From Nitrosomonas ureae (lineage in GTDB: Bacteria; Pseudomonadota; Gammaproteobacteria; Burkholderiales; Nitrosomonadaceae): a DNA stretch of 34,833 nt. The stretch is taken from NCBI GenBank assembly GCA_945872825.1, contig CAMCBD010000021.1:1-34833 (forward strand), in the 5' to 3' direction. The stretch's first letter is position 1. Every line of letters begins with the position of its first letter. Made by a program: the position numbers and the translations under genes. The notes under the pieces are model-generated. The model ran no database searches and was not told the origin of the DNA. It worked only from the letters and a program-made list of their open reading frames with translations. Of this stretch, positions 16,176-26,818 are shown piece after piece.

Positions 16176-16730
16176 ATGGATCGATTTGAAAATATGAATG
16201 CGTTTGTGCGCGTCGTTGAGGCCGGTAGCATTAGCGCCGCAGCGGATCGAATGGACGTGGCCAAATCAGTGGTTAGCCGGCGCTTGAAAGAACTCGAGGA
16301 ACATCTCGGTGTTGAATTATTTCATCGCACCACCCGGCAAATGAATTTGACCGATAGCGGGCGCGCCTTTTATCAACAGTCTGTGCGCATTCTTGCCGAC
16401 ATCCTCGAAGCAGAGCACGCCACATCGCAATTTCATGGTGTATTAAAAGACAGCTTGAAGGTGGCTGTGTCACTGAGTTTTGGTCTGATGCATTTGGGTC
16501 CTGCGATCAATACGTTTTTACATGCCTTCTGGTTCTTCCGGGTCTACCGGTGTACGTTCTGCCCAGGTGTTGAGCTTGGCAATAGACAGTTTGACATGCG
16601 GCAATTTCAGATTCGGAATGCCGCAAACATAGACAACACGGACCTGCTCTTCCGCCTCAGGCTTAATGTGCGACCAAACCGCGTGATTTTCCCCATATCG
16701 CCGCTGCGATGTTTGGTTCAGTCACTCTGA
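16176..16730 (+). pseudogene. LysR-family regulator, truncated in the effector domain
   Basis: Residues 1-60 are a complete LysR winged-helix domain (MNAFVRVVEAGSISAAADRM, VVSRRLKELEEHLGVELFHR). Family-like sequence then continues through LKVAVSLSFGLMHLGPAINT to about residue 114. From about nt 16515 the frame becomes cysteine/arginine-rich nonsense for 70 residues, and the total of 184 is far short of the usual 290-310. The sequence beyond the break carries a minus-strand remnant, so the 3' half was replaced by foreign DNA. A DNA-binding fragment could still be made, but ligand response should be lost. Confidence 0.75.
16518..16700 (-). pseudogene. Minus-strand gene remnant abutting the broken LysR gene
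   Basis: Reading the minus strand from about 16700 to the TAA at 16518-16520 gives natural-looking protein: HAVWSHIKPEAEEQVRVVYV, then GIPNLKLPHVKLSIAKLNTW, ending PVDPEEPEGM. Upstream a TGA interrupts the frame, and a +1 frame carries VTEPNIAAAIWGK, suggesting a frameshift. I cannot name the family. It looks like the C-terminus of a decayed gene rather than a random open frame. Confidence 0.4.
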
Positions 16731-16865
16731 AAATCAGCGACACGCTGCATCGATAACTGTCAAATAAATTGATAAAAGTGATTGAAATTGTACAACAGGA
16801 AGTGCAATCTATTCTGAAAGTTGCTCTATTTATATCTTTCAAGAAAAACTACTGGAGGAGCGTCT

Positions 16866-18671
16866 ATGCGTTCTTACCGATTAGGCTATTTCCTATGTTT
16901 ACTACCCCGATCCACAAATTATTTCCTCGCGTGCTTACTGGGATGGTCTAGCATTTCGACGGCATTGGCCGAGAACACTGTTTGCGAAGAAACCGGTGCG
17001 ACACACATTTGGACTTCTCCTCTCAATCCTAAGATCGATGAACCGATCAAGATTATGGTTGTGTCCACGGACGGTCCGGCATCTGAATTGACATTGATCG
17101 ACAGTCAAGGCCAGCGTATATTGCTGCAAACCCGCCGCCGCGGTGGTCCGCCTTGGAGTTTGACCGCCGAATTGGAAAAACTTAATGAGGGGCAATATCG
17201 TATAGAGGCAAACCGGGATGGTAAGCTTATTGCTTGTCATTTCTTTACCCTAGGTGGATCAGGTCTACAAGAAAGATCCCAAGCCTGGAACCTTGCCACC
17301 GAAGCCTTTTATTCCGCCTGGATCGAAGCATTATTTGGCGTGCCGCCCGGGGAAAACCTCAGTTTTAATTCCCTAGAACCGGTGTTACGCAACACTGAGC
17401 GCAACTTTCTGCACAACTATCTCGGTATCAACGAAGATAATAATTTGCCGCTAACCCCCGATTGCGCTGACCTGCCTTACACCTTACGGGCTTATTTTGC
17501 CTGGAAGACCGGTCTGCCAATTGCCTTCCGTGCCTGCGGGCGCGGCTCGGCGAAAGCGCCGCCATATTGCGGCACACCCATCATCATGACCGAATTTACT
17601 CGCGGCATCAGTTCGCAGGCTAATTTCAAGAAATTCAGCAGACGGCTGGTAGACATCGTTCATTCCGGCTCGGCGCGCACCGGGCTTGCCGATGAATCCA
17701 CCGATCTGTATCCGATTCTACTCAGCCGCGAGACACTTTGGCCGGGAACGGTCTATGCCGATCCCTATGGACATATTTTGGTGCTGGTTGAGTGGGTGCC
17801 GCAGACAGCCGATCGTCCTGGTATGTTGCTGGCTGTCGATGCACAACCCGACAACTCGGTCGCTCGCAAGCGGATCTGGGAAGGTACCCTGCTGTTCGCC
17901 AACACCAAAAACGCAGGTCCGGGTTTCAAGGCTTTCCGGCCTTTGATTCCCACGGCCCCGGGCAAGTGGCGGACACTCTCCAATGACGAGCTAATCGACC
18001 ATCCCGAATTTACTTCCTTTTCGTTGGAACAAGATTACCTCACACCCGATGATTTCTATGCCAGACTGATCAAGCTCATCAACCCTGATGGCCTTGATCC
18101 CAAGGAAACTTATGAAGCTACGTTGACTGCTTTGATCGAGCAAATCGAGACGCGCGTCACTTCAGTGGACAATGGCGAGGCGTATTTCCGAAAGAACCAG
18201 CGCAGCGTCATCCCAATGCCCAGCGGCGCCGCGATTTTTCAGACCATCGGCCCCTGGGAGGATTATTCCACCCCTTCTCGCGACATGCGCCTCATCATTG
18301 CGATCAATGTGCTAAACGGTTTGCCCGGAAAAATCGTGCGCCACCCCGAATTGTTTGTGCTGAAAGACAAGACCCCCGAAGAAGCCAAGGCCGAGATTGA
18401 GCAGTACCACGCAAAGCGCATCCAGGAACGCAACATCCGCTACACACGCACAGACGGCAGTTCGTGGGAGCTTTCCGTGGCCGAAGTACTGGCACGCAAA
18501 CCGGCCTATGAAATGGCTTATAACCCGAACGACTGTGCCGAAATACGCTGGGGTGCAAAGCCGGACACAGTGGAATATGGCACTTGCCGCCGCTATGCGC
18601 CAGCAGAACAACGCGCGAAAATGGAGCAATACCGGGTTTGGTTTCGTGAAATGCGAAGGCCAGTGCAATGA
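16866..18671 (+). CDS. Large exported protein, possible Cys-His-Asp hydrolase fold
   Basis: The 601-residue protein starts at the ATG at 16866, which has GGAGGAG upstream; the open frame extends 15 codons further. It has a signal-like N-terminus ending ...SSISTALA-ENTVCEE. A beta-sandwich-like region (about 35-125) follows. In the middle, Cys200 in PDCADLPYTLRAYFAWKTG starts a helix, His303 lies in DPYGHILVLVEWV, and Asp325 lies in LLAVDAQPD. That order and context match the Cys-His-Asp triad of transglutaminase/NlpC-P60-like folds. The last 280 residues are polar and unrecognised. I do not recognise a named family. It may be a cell-wall or protein-processing enzyme; function is not established. 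Confidence 0.7.
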   Translation: MRSYRLGYFLCLLPRSTNYFLACLLGWSSISTALAENTVCEETGATHIWTSPLNPKIDEPIKIMVVSTDGPASELTLIDSQGQRILLQTRRRGGPPWSLTAELEKLNEGQYRIEANRDGKLIACHFFTLGGSGLQERSQAWNLATEAFYSAWIEALFGVPPGENLSFNSLEPVLRNTERNFLHNYLGINEDNNLPLTPDCADLPYTLRAYFAWKTGLPIAFRACGRGSAKAPPYCGTPIIMTEFTRGISSQANFKKFSRRLVDIVHSGSARTGLADESTDLYPILLSRETLWPGTVYADPYGHILVLVEWVPQTADRPGMLLAVDAQPDNSVARKRIWEGTLLFANTKNAGPGFKAFRPLIPTAPGKWRTLSNDELIDHPEFTSFSLEQDYLTPDDFYARLIKLINPDGLDPKETYEATLTALIEQIETRVTSVDNGEAYFRKNQRSVIPMPSGAAIFQTIGPWEDYSTPSRDMRLIIAINVLNGLPGKIVRHPELFVLKDKTPEEAKAEIEQYHAKRIQERNIRYTRTDGSSWELSVAEVLARKPAYEMAYNPNDCAEIRWGAKPDTVEYGTCRRYAPAEQRAKMEQYRVWFREMRRPVQ

Positions 18672-18713
18672 AGGTATCTGCGAAATGCGTGGTAGTATAG
18701 ATTTAACAGCCTG

Positions 18714-18836
18714 TTAATTCTGATGACTTCTTTTGCCACTGTAATTCACGAATCCGGCCTTTTCCAATTCTTTGGTCTGCGATCCCCATTGCTGCTGGCT
18801 TCCAGCATTGCCAAACGGCTTTGATTGATTATTTGC
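18714..18836 (-). pseudogene. HicA-like toxin remnant
   Basis: On the minus strand a 40-codon open segment reads through WGSQTKELEKAGFVNYSGKR and ends SHQN before a TAA at 18714. The K-E-L-E-K-A-G-F ... G-K-x-S-H core is that of HicA mRNA interferases, whose catalytic His lies in G-S-H. The usual following strand (an H-P-x-G-type segment) is missing, there is no start codon, and no HicB follows, so it would be a broken toxin gene. The match is by eye only. Confidence 0.4.
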
Positions 18837-18926
18837 TTAAGGCAAGCGCAATTCATTGGTGTGAGTAATAACATAATATAGTACTATTTCTTTTAGGATA
18901 TTTTGGCTATAGACAAGGGACATGCT

Positions 18927-19283
18927 GTGAGAATTAATACTTTGCTTTTAATTGTTTTTGGCTTACTGGGTTTTCTGACTTCATGCGCGCAGACCAATCG
19001 TATTCCGACAGATACACCGGAAGCTATTCTAAGAGCTACAACGCGTTGTGATCATGAAGCACTGGCTAAACATTATGAGACTGCAGCCAGGGAGATGCAA
19101 TCAAAGGTAAAAGAACATAAGAAAATGCTTGAATCCTATGGAACAGTTACTTTTAACTATGGAAAAGATGGACTAGCATTGCAATCCCATTGTGAAAGCT
19201 TGATTCACTTATACGAACAAGCTGTAAAAGCTAATATGGATATGGCGAATTCTCATCGAACCATGGCCACAGAAATTAAATAA
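18927..19283 (+). CDS. Small lipoprotein of unknown function
   Basis: The 118-residue protein starts at the GTG at 18927, which has AAGGGA 6 nt upstream; the frame is open from a TTG at 18903. The N-terminus RINTLLLIVFGLLGFLTSC is a lipoprotein signal with lipobox LTSC. The mature part is helical and polar, with segments HEALAKHYETAAREMQSKVK and LIHLYEQAVKANMDMANSHR suggesting a helical hairpin. Two further cysteines (TRCDHE and SHCES) could form a disulphide. It has no recognised family. It lies alone within a zone of decayed genes. Confidence 0.72.
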   Translation: MRINTLLLIVFGLLGFLTSCAQTNRIPTDTPEAILRATTRCDHEALAKHYETAAREMQSKVKEHKKMLESYGTVTFNYGKDGLALQSHCESLIHLYEQAVKANMDMANSHRTMATEIK

Positions 19284-19729
19284 TTTTTGTATTTGATAAA
19301 AATAACTGATAGCCGCTGTCTTGAATCCGAAACAATGGCTACCTGCCAGTTTTTGGTTCTTGCTCCCTTAGCGAAAACTGCAGCGCTCACCAATTCTTTG
19401 ATGGAAAAAGATCAAATCGTTTGATTTTGTTTTTATTAACACACCGTCTTTTGAAACTGCTGAACCAAAATAACGCTTGATGGGTTCTTTAGGTGCCGCA
19501 AGGTAGATCACCGCATGATTGCTGTCCGCATTCTTGGGAATCTCCTACCGTAATCACGTATAGGATACGTGGCATCCTTTACTTTGCGATCTTGAGTCGC
19601 AGATCTTTGGTTTTTGGGTAGCATTGGCGATTAATAATTACTATCTGGCATGATGATCAGAAACATAGAGAAATATTTTTTCTTGAGAATCACAGATAAC
19701 TATGAATTGTTATACTCTAGATCTTCTTG
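19284..19729 (-). pseudogene. 446-bp region with a frameshifted gene remnant
   Basis: No intact gene is present. On the minus strand between about 19620 and 19300, protein-like segments occur in succession in different frames: ATQDRKVKDATYPIRDYGRR, then NADSNHAVIYLAAPKEPIKR plus FGSAVSKDGVLIK, then IKELVSAAVFAKGARTKNWQ plus VAIVSDSR. The order is collinear, and single-base shifts between segments would explain it. I cannot assign a family. Positions 19630-19729 hold AT-rich sequence next to the dnaJ end with no clear terminator. Confidence 0.4.
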
Positions 19730-20845
19730 TCATTCTGAAAAGAACTCACGTGCTTTATCCATCCAAGACTTAGCACGAGGGCTGTGACGCGGACCATCAG
19801 TCAAACTTATTATCTCCAGCTCCTCCAATAATTCTTTCTGGCGCGCTGTCAGTTTGACTGGAGTTTCCACAACGACATGACAAAGCAAATCACCTTTCTC
19901 ATGACTGCGCACACCTTTAATTCCTTTACTGCGTAAACGGAAAATCTTTCCCGTTTGCGTTTCGGATGGCACTTTAATTTTGGCATGCCCTTCTAAAGTG
20001 GGTACTTCGATTTCCCCGCCTAACGCGGCCACAGTAAAGCTAATCGGTATCTCACAGTGCAGATTATCGCCGTCACGACGAAAAACAGAATGTGCTGATA
20101 AGTGAACCACTACATACAGATCGCCGGGTGGTCCACCGTTCACTCCGGTTTCACCTTCCCCTGAAATACGAATACGATCACCATCATCGACACCTTCTGG
20201 AATTTTTACATTCAGTGTCTTATGTTGCTTTACGCGCCCTATCCCATGACAAGTTAAACAAGGATTCGCGATAATTTTGCCAGAACCGTGGCACTTCGGA
20301 CATGCTTGCTGGATGGAAAAGAATCCCTGTTGCATTCTTACCTGCCCATGACCATTACAAGTAGGACAGGTTTTCGGTGAACTCCCTGGTTTGGAGCCAC
20401 TGCCATGACACGGTTCACATTTCTCCATCGTAGGAATGCGAATCTTTGTTTCAGTTCCATGCGCCGCTTGCTCCAGGGAGATCTCCAGGTTATAACGTAA
20501 ATCAGAGCCACGATGTACATTTGATCGCGCCCCACCGCGCGCGCCTCCAAATATATCTCCGAAAATATCACTAAACGCATCACCGAATCCCTGCGCACCG
20601 CCCCCGCCTGCTGCACTGGCATCAACGCCAGCATGGCCGAATTGATCATAGGTGGCGCGTTTATTAGCATCCGTCAATATTTCATAAGCTTCTTTGGCTT
20701 CTTTGAACATCTCTTCCGATTTAACATCGCCAGCGTTCCGATCGGGATGATATTTCATTGCCAATTTACGATAGGCTTTTTTGATCGTGCTCTCATCGGC
20801 GTCACGGTTGATACCAAGCACTTGATAGTAATCGCGCTTACTCAT
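19730..20845 (-). CDS. dnaJ: Chaperone protein DnaJ
   Basis: The 371-residue class I J-protein has all domains. The J domain (1-70) has HPD in [11 protein letters not shown] Gly/Phe-rich linker (75-110) follows. The zinc-finger domain has four CxxCxGxG repeats ([32 protein letters not shown]), and the C-terminal substrate-binding barrels end in the dimerisation segment. It stimulates DnaK ATPase and delivers unfolded clients. AGGAA precedes the ATG. It is the last gene of the grpE-dnaK-dnaJ cluster, 148 bp after dnaK with a palindromic repeat in between. Confidence 0.97.
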   Translation of the reverse strand: MSKRDYYQVLGINRDADESTIKKAYRKLAMKYHPDRNAGDVKSEEMFKEAKEAYEILTDANKRATYDQFGHAGVDASAAGGGGAQGFGDAFSDIFGDIFGGARGGARSNVHRGSDLRYNLEISLEQAAHGTETKIRIPTMEKCEPCHGSGSKPGSSPKTCPTCNGHGQVRMQQGFFSIQQACPKCHGSGKIIANPCLTCHGIGRVKQHKTLNVKIPEGVDDGDRIRISGEGETGVNGGPPGDLYVVVHLSAHSVFRRDGDNLHCEIPISFTVAALGGEIEVPTLEGHAKIKVPSETQTGKIFRLRSKGIKGVRSHEKGDLLCHVVVETPVKLTARQKELLEELEIISLTDGPRHSPRAKSWMDKAREFFSE

Positions 20846-20922
20846 ATTGATTTCCTGTTACCGGAATAAAATTTATAATGCTCTGGTTTTTAAAAGAATT
20901 TAAATTTCACATCAAACACCAA

Positions 20923-20973
20923 AACGCAGAGCACGCAGAAGAATCCAAAAATTCTCTTCCTGCGTCTCTGCGC
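20923..20973. repeat. CGCAGAG-type dispersed palindrome
   Basis: CGCAGAGCACGCAGAAGAAT and, about 10 bp on, ATTCTCTTCCTGCGTCTCTG face each other as an imperfect long inverted repeat. This resembles a dispersed palindrome type common in environmental bacteria (ACGCAGAGGCGCAGAG...CTCTGCGTT). It sits in the dnaK-dnaJ gap and would form a hairpin in the transcript. Confidence 0.65.
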
Positions 20974-20993
20974 CGAGTAGGTAGAATAAAAAT

Positions 20994-22928
20994 TTACTTC
21001 TTGCTTTTGACTTCCTCAAACTCTGCATCAACCACTTCACCTTCCACTGGTTTCTCACCCTGATTGGATGAAGCCCCTGATTCAGGTTGAGCTTGCTGGC
21101 CTTGTTGATCTTTTTGCTGATACATCTTTTCAGCCAGTTTGTGCGCCGCTTCGGTCAATGCTTGTGTTTTGGCATCGATGTCGTCTTTATTATCAGTTTT
21201 AAGCACTTCTTCTGCATCCTTCAATGCAGTTTCAATTTTAGCTTTTTCATCACTACTCAATTGGTCGCCATATTCTTTCAACGATTTTTTAACCGAATGA
21301 ATGATGGCATCGCACTGGTTACGGCTGGAAATCAATTCCAGTGCCTTATGATCTTCCTCGGCATGCGCTTCGGCGTCTTTTACCATGCGTTCGACTTCGT
21401 CATCCGACAAACCAGAGTTTGCCTGAATTTTGATCTTATTTTCTTTGCCGGTGGCTTTGTCTTTTGCTGATACATGCAAAATACCATTCGCATCAATATC
21501 GAATGTCACCTCAATTTGTGGCATACCGCGCGGTGCTGGCGGGATATCACTTAAATTAAATTGCCCCAGGCTTTTATTACCTGACGCCATCTCGCGCTCG
21601 CCCTGCAATACATGTATAGTTACCGCCGTCTGACTCTCTTCCGCAGTCGAAAATACCTGCTGTGCCTTGGTTGGAATCGTAGTATTTTTCTGGATCAGTT
21701 TGGTCATCACACCACCCAACGTTTCAATACCTAAAGACAGTGGTGTCACATCTAACAACAAGACATCTTTCACATCGCCCTGCAGCACGCCACCCTGAAT
21801 GGCTGCACCCACTGCCACTGCTTCGTCTGGATTAACATCCTTACGCGGTTCTTTGCCAAAAATTTCCTTAACCTTTTCTTGCACTTTGGGCATACGTGTC
21901 TGCCCACCAACCAGAATAACATCATCAATGTCTGAAGCGGATAGACCCGCATCCTTAATTGCCGTGCGGCAAGGTCCGGCGGTGCGTTCTATCAGGTCTT
22001 CCACCAAACTTTCCAATTTTGCACGGGTTATCTTCACGGCCAAATGTTTGGGTCCCGATGCATCGGCAGTAATATAGGGCAAATTAACTTCCGTCTGTTG
22101 GCTTGATGACAATTCAATTTTGGTTTTCTCTGCAGCGTCCTTCAAACGCTGCAGTGCCAGCATATCCTTCTTCAGATCAATACCGGTTTCTTTCTTGAAT
22201 TCATCAACCAGGTATTCAATCACACGTAAATCAAAATCTTCTCCACCGAGGAAAGTATCGCCATTGGTAGCTAATACCTCAAATTGATGTTCGCCTTCAA
22301 TCTCAGCAATTTCAATAATGGAAATATCAAAAGTACCACCGCCTAAGTCATAGACAGCAATTTTTCGGTCGCCTTCTTTTTTATCCATACCAAAAGCCAA
22401 TGCTGCGGCTGTTGGTTCATTGATAATACGCTTCACTTCCAGACCGGCAATCCGTCCGGCGTCTTTAGTTGCCTGACGTTGCGAATCGTTGAAATAGGCT
22501 GGTACCGTGATGACAGCTTCAGTTACTGGCTCACCCAGGTAATCTTCAGCTGTTTTCTTCATTTTGATCAATACTTGTGCAGAAACTTCCGGTGGCGCAA
22601 TTTTCTTGCCGCGCACTTCTACCCAAGCATCATTGTTATCTGCTTTGATAATGTTGTAGGGCACCATATTGATGTCTTTTTGCACCATGTCTTCGTCAAA
22701 ACGGCGACCTATCAGACGTTTCACTGCAAACAACGTATTTTTTGGATTGGTAATTGCCTGGCGTTTCGCCGAGGCGCCTACCAAAACTTCATTATCTTCC
22801 GTATAGGCAACGATAGAAGGCGTTGTTCGCGTACCCTCTAAGTTTTCAATAACCTTTGGTTTCCCATTTTCCATAACGGATACACAAGAGTTGGTGGTAC
22901 CCAGATCGATACCGATAATTTTTGCCAT
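20994..22928 (-). CDS. dnaK: Chaperone protein DnaK (Hsp70)
   Basis: The 644-residue Hsp70 is of typical proteobacterial length. The nucleotide-binding domain opens [16 protein letters not shown] and contains [13 protein letters not shown] and [11 protein letters not shown]. The interdomain linker [14 protein letters not shown] leads to the substrate-binding domain and helical lid, with the EFEEVK-type C-terminus that J-proteins and holdases recognise. AAAGGA lies 7 nt before the ATG. It is cotranscribed with grpE (68-bp gap) from the sigma-32 promoter upstream of grpE. Confidence 0.98.
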   Translation of the reverse strand: MAKIIGIDLGTTNSCVSVMENGKPKVIENLEGTRTTPSIVAYTEDNEVLVGASAKRQAITNPKNTLFAVKRLIGRRFDEDMVQKDINMVPYNIIKADNNDAWVEVRGKKIAPPEVSAQVLIKMKKTAEDYLGEPVTEAVITVPAYFNDSQRQATKDAGRIAGLEVKRIINEPTAAALAFGMDKKEGDRKIAVYDLGGGTFDISIIEIAEIEGEHQFEVLATNGDTFLGGEDFDLRVIEYLVDEFKKETGIDLKKDMLALQRLKDAAEKTKIELSSSQQTEVNLPYITADASGPKHLAVKITRAKLESLVEDLIERTAGPCRTAIKDAGLSASDIDDVILVGGQTRMPKVQEKVKEIFGKEPRKDVNPDEAVAVGAAIQGGVLQGDVKDVLLLDVTPLSLGIETLGGVMTKLIQKNTTIPTKAQQVFSTAEESQTAVTIHVLQGEREMASGNKSLGQFNLSDIPPAPRGMPQIEVTFDIDANGILHVSAKDKATGKENKIKIQANSGLSDDEVERMVKDAEAHAEEDHKALELISSRNQCDAIIHSVKKSLKEYGDQLSSDEKAKIETALKDAEEVLKTDNKDDIDAKTQALTEAAHKLAEKMYQQKDQQGQQAQPESGASSNQGEKPVEGEVVDAEFEEVKSKK

Positions 22929-22996
22929 GTTAAGATCCTTTTAAAGATTAATTCTGCCTGTCAACTGACCTAAAAGTGGAGATACTTCGGGAAAAT

Positions 22997-23590
22997 TCAA
23001 GTATCTTTTGCTTTCGAAACCGACACAAGTGCTGGACGGATAATGCGTTCATGTAACTTGTAGCCTTTTTGCATGACTTGAACCACTGTATTTGGAGCCA
23101 ATTCAGAATCAACCGTACACATTGCCTGATGTTGATGCGGATCGAACTTCTCCCCTTTGGGATCAATCGACTTAATGCTGAATTTATCAAACACGTTGGT
23201 CAGTTGTTTTAGTGTTAATTCCATACCATTTTTATAACTTTCTACACTTGCATTCTCAATTGCCAGTGCTGCATCGAGGCTATCCATTACCGTCAGCAAT
23301 TCAGCAGAAAAATTCTCGATCGCATATTTGTGCGCATTAGTCACATCACTTTGAGCGCGTTTTCGAATATTCTCTGTTTCAGCTTTGGCACGTATCCATG
23401 CATCATGATGTTCGGCTGCTCTGATTTCAGCCTCCTTCAATAAATGCTCAAGGCTGGGTTGCAGGTCTTGGTTTTCTCCGGTTTGAATGGTTGCATCACT
23501 GGTAATTCCGGATATTGTGGCTTCTTCTTTAGCGTAGGGCAATTCAGCAGAGTTAGCTTCTGGATTATGTGGATTTTCTGGGCTTTGCAT
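22997..23590 (-). CDS. grpE: Nucleotide exchange factor GrpE
   Basis: The protein is 197 residues from the ATG at 23590, which has AGGAGG 4 nt upstream; the in-frame sequence to 23665 lies upstream of the promoter and is not coding. A long N-terminal coiled coil (about 55-110; RAAEHHDAWIRAKAETENIR, then the KRAQSD segment) leads to the beta-wing domain with DPKGEKFDPHQHQAM and ending VLVSVSK-like (RPALVSVSKAK). GrpE releases ADP from DnaK and acts as a thermosensor. The position and promoter mark it as first gene of the heat-shock operon. Confidence 0.96.
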   Translation of the reverse strand: MQSPENPHNPEANSAELPYAKEEATISGITSDATIQTGENQDLQPSLEHLLKEAEIRAAEHHDAWIRAKAETENIRKRAQSDVTNAHKYAIENFSAELLTVMDSLDAALAIENASVESYKNGMELTLKQLTNVFDKFSIKSIDPKGEKFDPHQHQAMCTVDSELAPNTVVQVMQKGYKLHERIIRPALVSVSKAKDT

Positions 23591-23616
23591 CGTACCTCCT
23601 AATGACTGTGCAAGCG

Positions 23617-23645
23617 ATATTGGGGCTGCATTTTTAAATTTCAAG
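23617..23645 (-). promoter_or_regulatory. Sigma-32 heat-shock promoter of grpE-dnaK-dnaJ
   Basis: On the minus strand the -35 element CTTGAAA (23639-23645) is followed after 13 bp by CCCCAATAT (23617-23625). The sigma-32 consensus is CTTGAAA-N11-16-CCCCATNT, so the -35 is perfect and the -10 near-perfect. It predicts transcription starting near 23610, about 20 bp before the grpE ATG. Confidence 0.9.
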
Positions 23646-23729
23646 TCGATAATTGAATTATTCACATACTATGCAAATTGTATGGATTCTGGCGTCAATT
23701 CCATGCATTACTATGGCTGTAATTTTCGA

Positions 23730-25136
<1,407 letters not shown>

Positions 25137-25307
25137 CTAACATGCCTGCTTTGAATGAATGGCGATATAGGCGTTATCCTTTAAACTAAAATTTTCTGAA
25201 TGCCTACTTTGTAGCGGAAGCAGTCAATTCTGAAACATCAATCTTAAAACCTTAACCAATGTTGTCCCAAGAGAGATAATGCAGTCATATTTTCCTCGAT
25301 ATCTGAC

Positions 25308-26642
25308 TCAATGCGGCATAAAAAATTTATCGTGGATACGCCGCGTAGTACGCCAAACTACCCAGAGTACGATAGGAATCATTAGTCCGGCCGCCATTTC
25401 AGGGTGGATGGGTAAACCAGCAGCGTTGCCAGCTTTGGCTATATACAGCAACAAACTGATTACGTAATAGGTAATGGCTGCAATCGACAAGCCTTCCACT
25501 GTACTTTGTAACCGCAGTTGTAATTCCTGGCCGCGAGTCAGTTTTTCCAGCAGTTGCTGATTTTGTGACTCGGTCAGAATATCGACTCGCGTACGTAGCA
25601 AAGCACTCGCTCGTGAAACACGTGCAGAAAGATAGCTCATCCGCTGCGCAGTCGCTTCAACTGTTGCGATAGCCGGGGAAAGCCGCCGTTGCATAAACTC
25701 GCCAATGGTCTGAGTGCCTGATATGGCTTTTTCTCTGAGCTCGCCAATCCGTTGCGTTACCAACTTGTTGTAAGCTTGTGTCGCTGCAAAACGGTAGGCA
25801 TGTGCAACAGTAGCATGCTCGATACGCGTAGCTAATGCAATGAGCGTATCAAGTAATTCTTGATCAGAAGCGGCTTTATTTTCGAGTTGTGCGGTAATAT
25901 CGGCCAACTGCCGCTCCGCCTTGGTCAATTCAGGAATAAGCTGCTTAGCTACTGGCAGACCTTTTAACGCCATGAGCCGATAAGTTTCAATTTCAAGCAA
26001 GCGTTGCGAAACACGTCCTGCCCGCGTCTCTGATACATTAAGCGGCATCACCACCAGCATACGTTCAAAACCACTAGAACGCAGCATAAAATCCGTCACC
26101 GCAAGCGAGTGTTCGTCTCGACCGATGAGAGATGCCACCACTGGATTCCCTCCAAACCACTTGCGTGCCTGCATGAGCAGTTCATCGGATTCGTTCAGAT
26201 CGCCATACACCATGGCCAGTTTGATAGCAGCGAAAGTCCGTCCAGGAATTTCAGCCAACCACCCCTGGGGTAAGGTCAAATAAGAAAGTAACTCAGGATC
26301 GGTCGCACCCAGCTGAGCCACTTCAGGTAAATGTTGCACAAGCGAATAACGCGTAAATTCGCTATGACGTTCCCATCTCAAGGTATAGCCCTGCAATCGC
26401 AAGCGTAGAAAGTTATTTTGCAATTGTTCCAGCGTCAGCGTCTTTTGCCCGGGAAGACGGCGCAAGTGCTCACATTCTTGCTCGCGTGTTATACCATCAT
26501 TGATGACCACAACATAAATCACCAGTGCGGGTAATCGAATCCGCTGACTCGGGCGCGCATGCACTTCATTGTGCAATGAAATTCGTTGCGGGTCATCGTC
26601 AGGCAGCAAGCCGGATGAATGAATGTCAGTGTTTGAATACAT
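25308..26642 (-). CDS. DUF3422 family membrane protein
   Basis: The 444-residue protein is an intact DUF3422 member, a proteobacterial family of unknown function. The N-terminal motif HNEVHARPSQRIRLPALV is diagnostic. A long central alpha-helical/coiled-coil region (about 220-390) contains many Arg/Gln-rich heptads. Two C-terminal membrane helices (ITYYVISLLLYIAKA and GLMIPIVLWVVW) then anchor it, with a charged RRIHDKFF tail. It resembles a membrane-tethered coiled-coil protein, but no function should be assumed. Confidence 0.87.
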   Translation of the reverse strand: MYSNTDIHSSGLLPDDDPQRISLHNEVHARPSQRIRLPALVIYVVVINDGITREQECEHLRRLPGQKTLTLEQLQNNFLRLRLQGYTLRWERHSEFTRYSLVQHLPEVAQLGATDPELLSYLTLPQGWLAEIPGRTFAAIKLAMVYGDLNESDELLMQARKWFGGNPVVASLIGRDEHSLAVTDFMLRSSGFERMLVVMPLNVSETRAGRVSQRLLEIETYRLMALKGLPVAKQLIPELTKAERQLADITAQLENKAASDQELLDTLIALATRIEHATVAHAYRFAATQAYNKLVTQRIGELREKAISGTQTIGEFMQRRLSPAIATVEATAQRMSYLSARVSRASALLRTRVDILTESQNQQLLEKLTRGQELQLRLQSTVEGLSIAAITYYVISLLLYIAKAGNAAGLPIHPEMAAGLMIPIVLWVVWRTTRRIHDKFFMPH

Positions 26643-26818
26643 ACTACGCCTAGGAGAATAAGAATTTTTTTGGCAGATCTGAATGTACCAAGGATCCAGC
26701 GCCAGGTCAAAAACACTGAAAAACGGCCACTCATAGTCTACAATGACTGATCGCTCTTGTAGCTTACTGAGTTTGAAAGCAGTCTTCCGAGATTTTCGTG
26801 ATACGTTTAAAAAATTAC

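Noticed and set aside
16273..16473. Minus-strand open frame inside the LysR gene
   Set aside because: It is antisense to the clear winged-helix coding sequence and shows no protein-like features.
23591..23665. Longer N-terminus for GrpE
   Set aside because: It would start upstream of the sigma-32 promoter, and the ATG at 23590 has an AGGAGG ribosome site.
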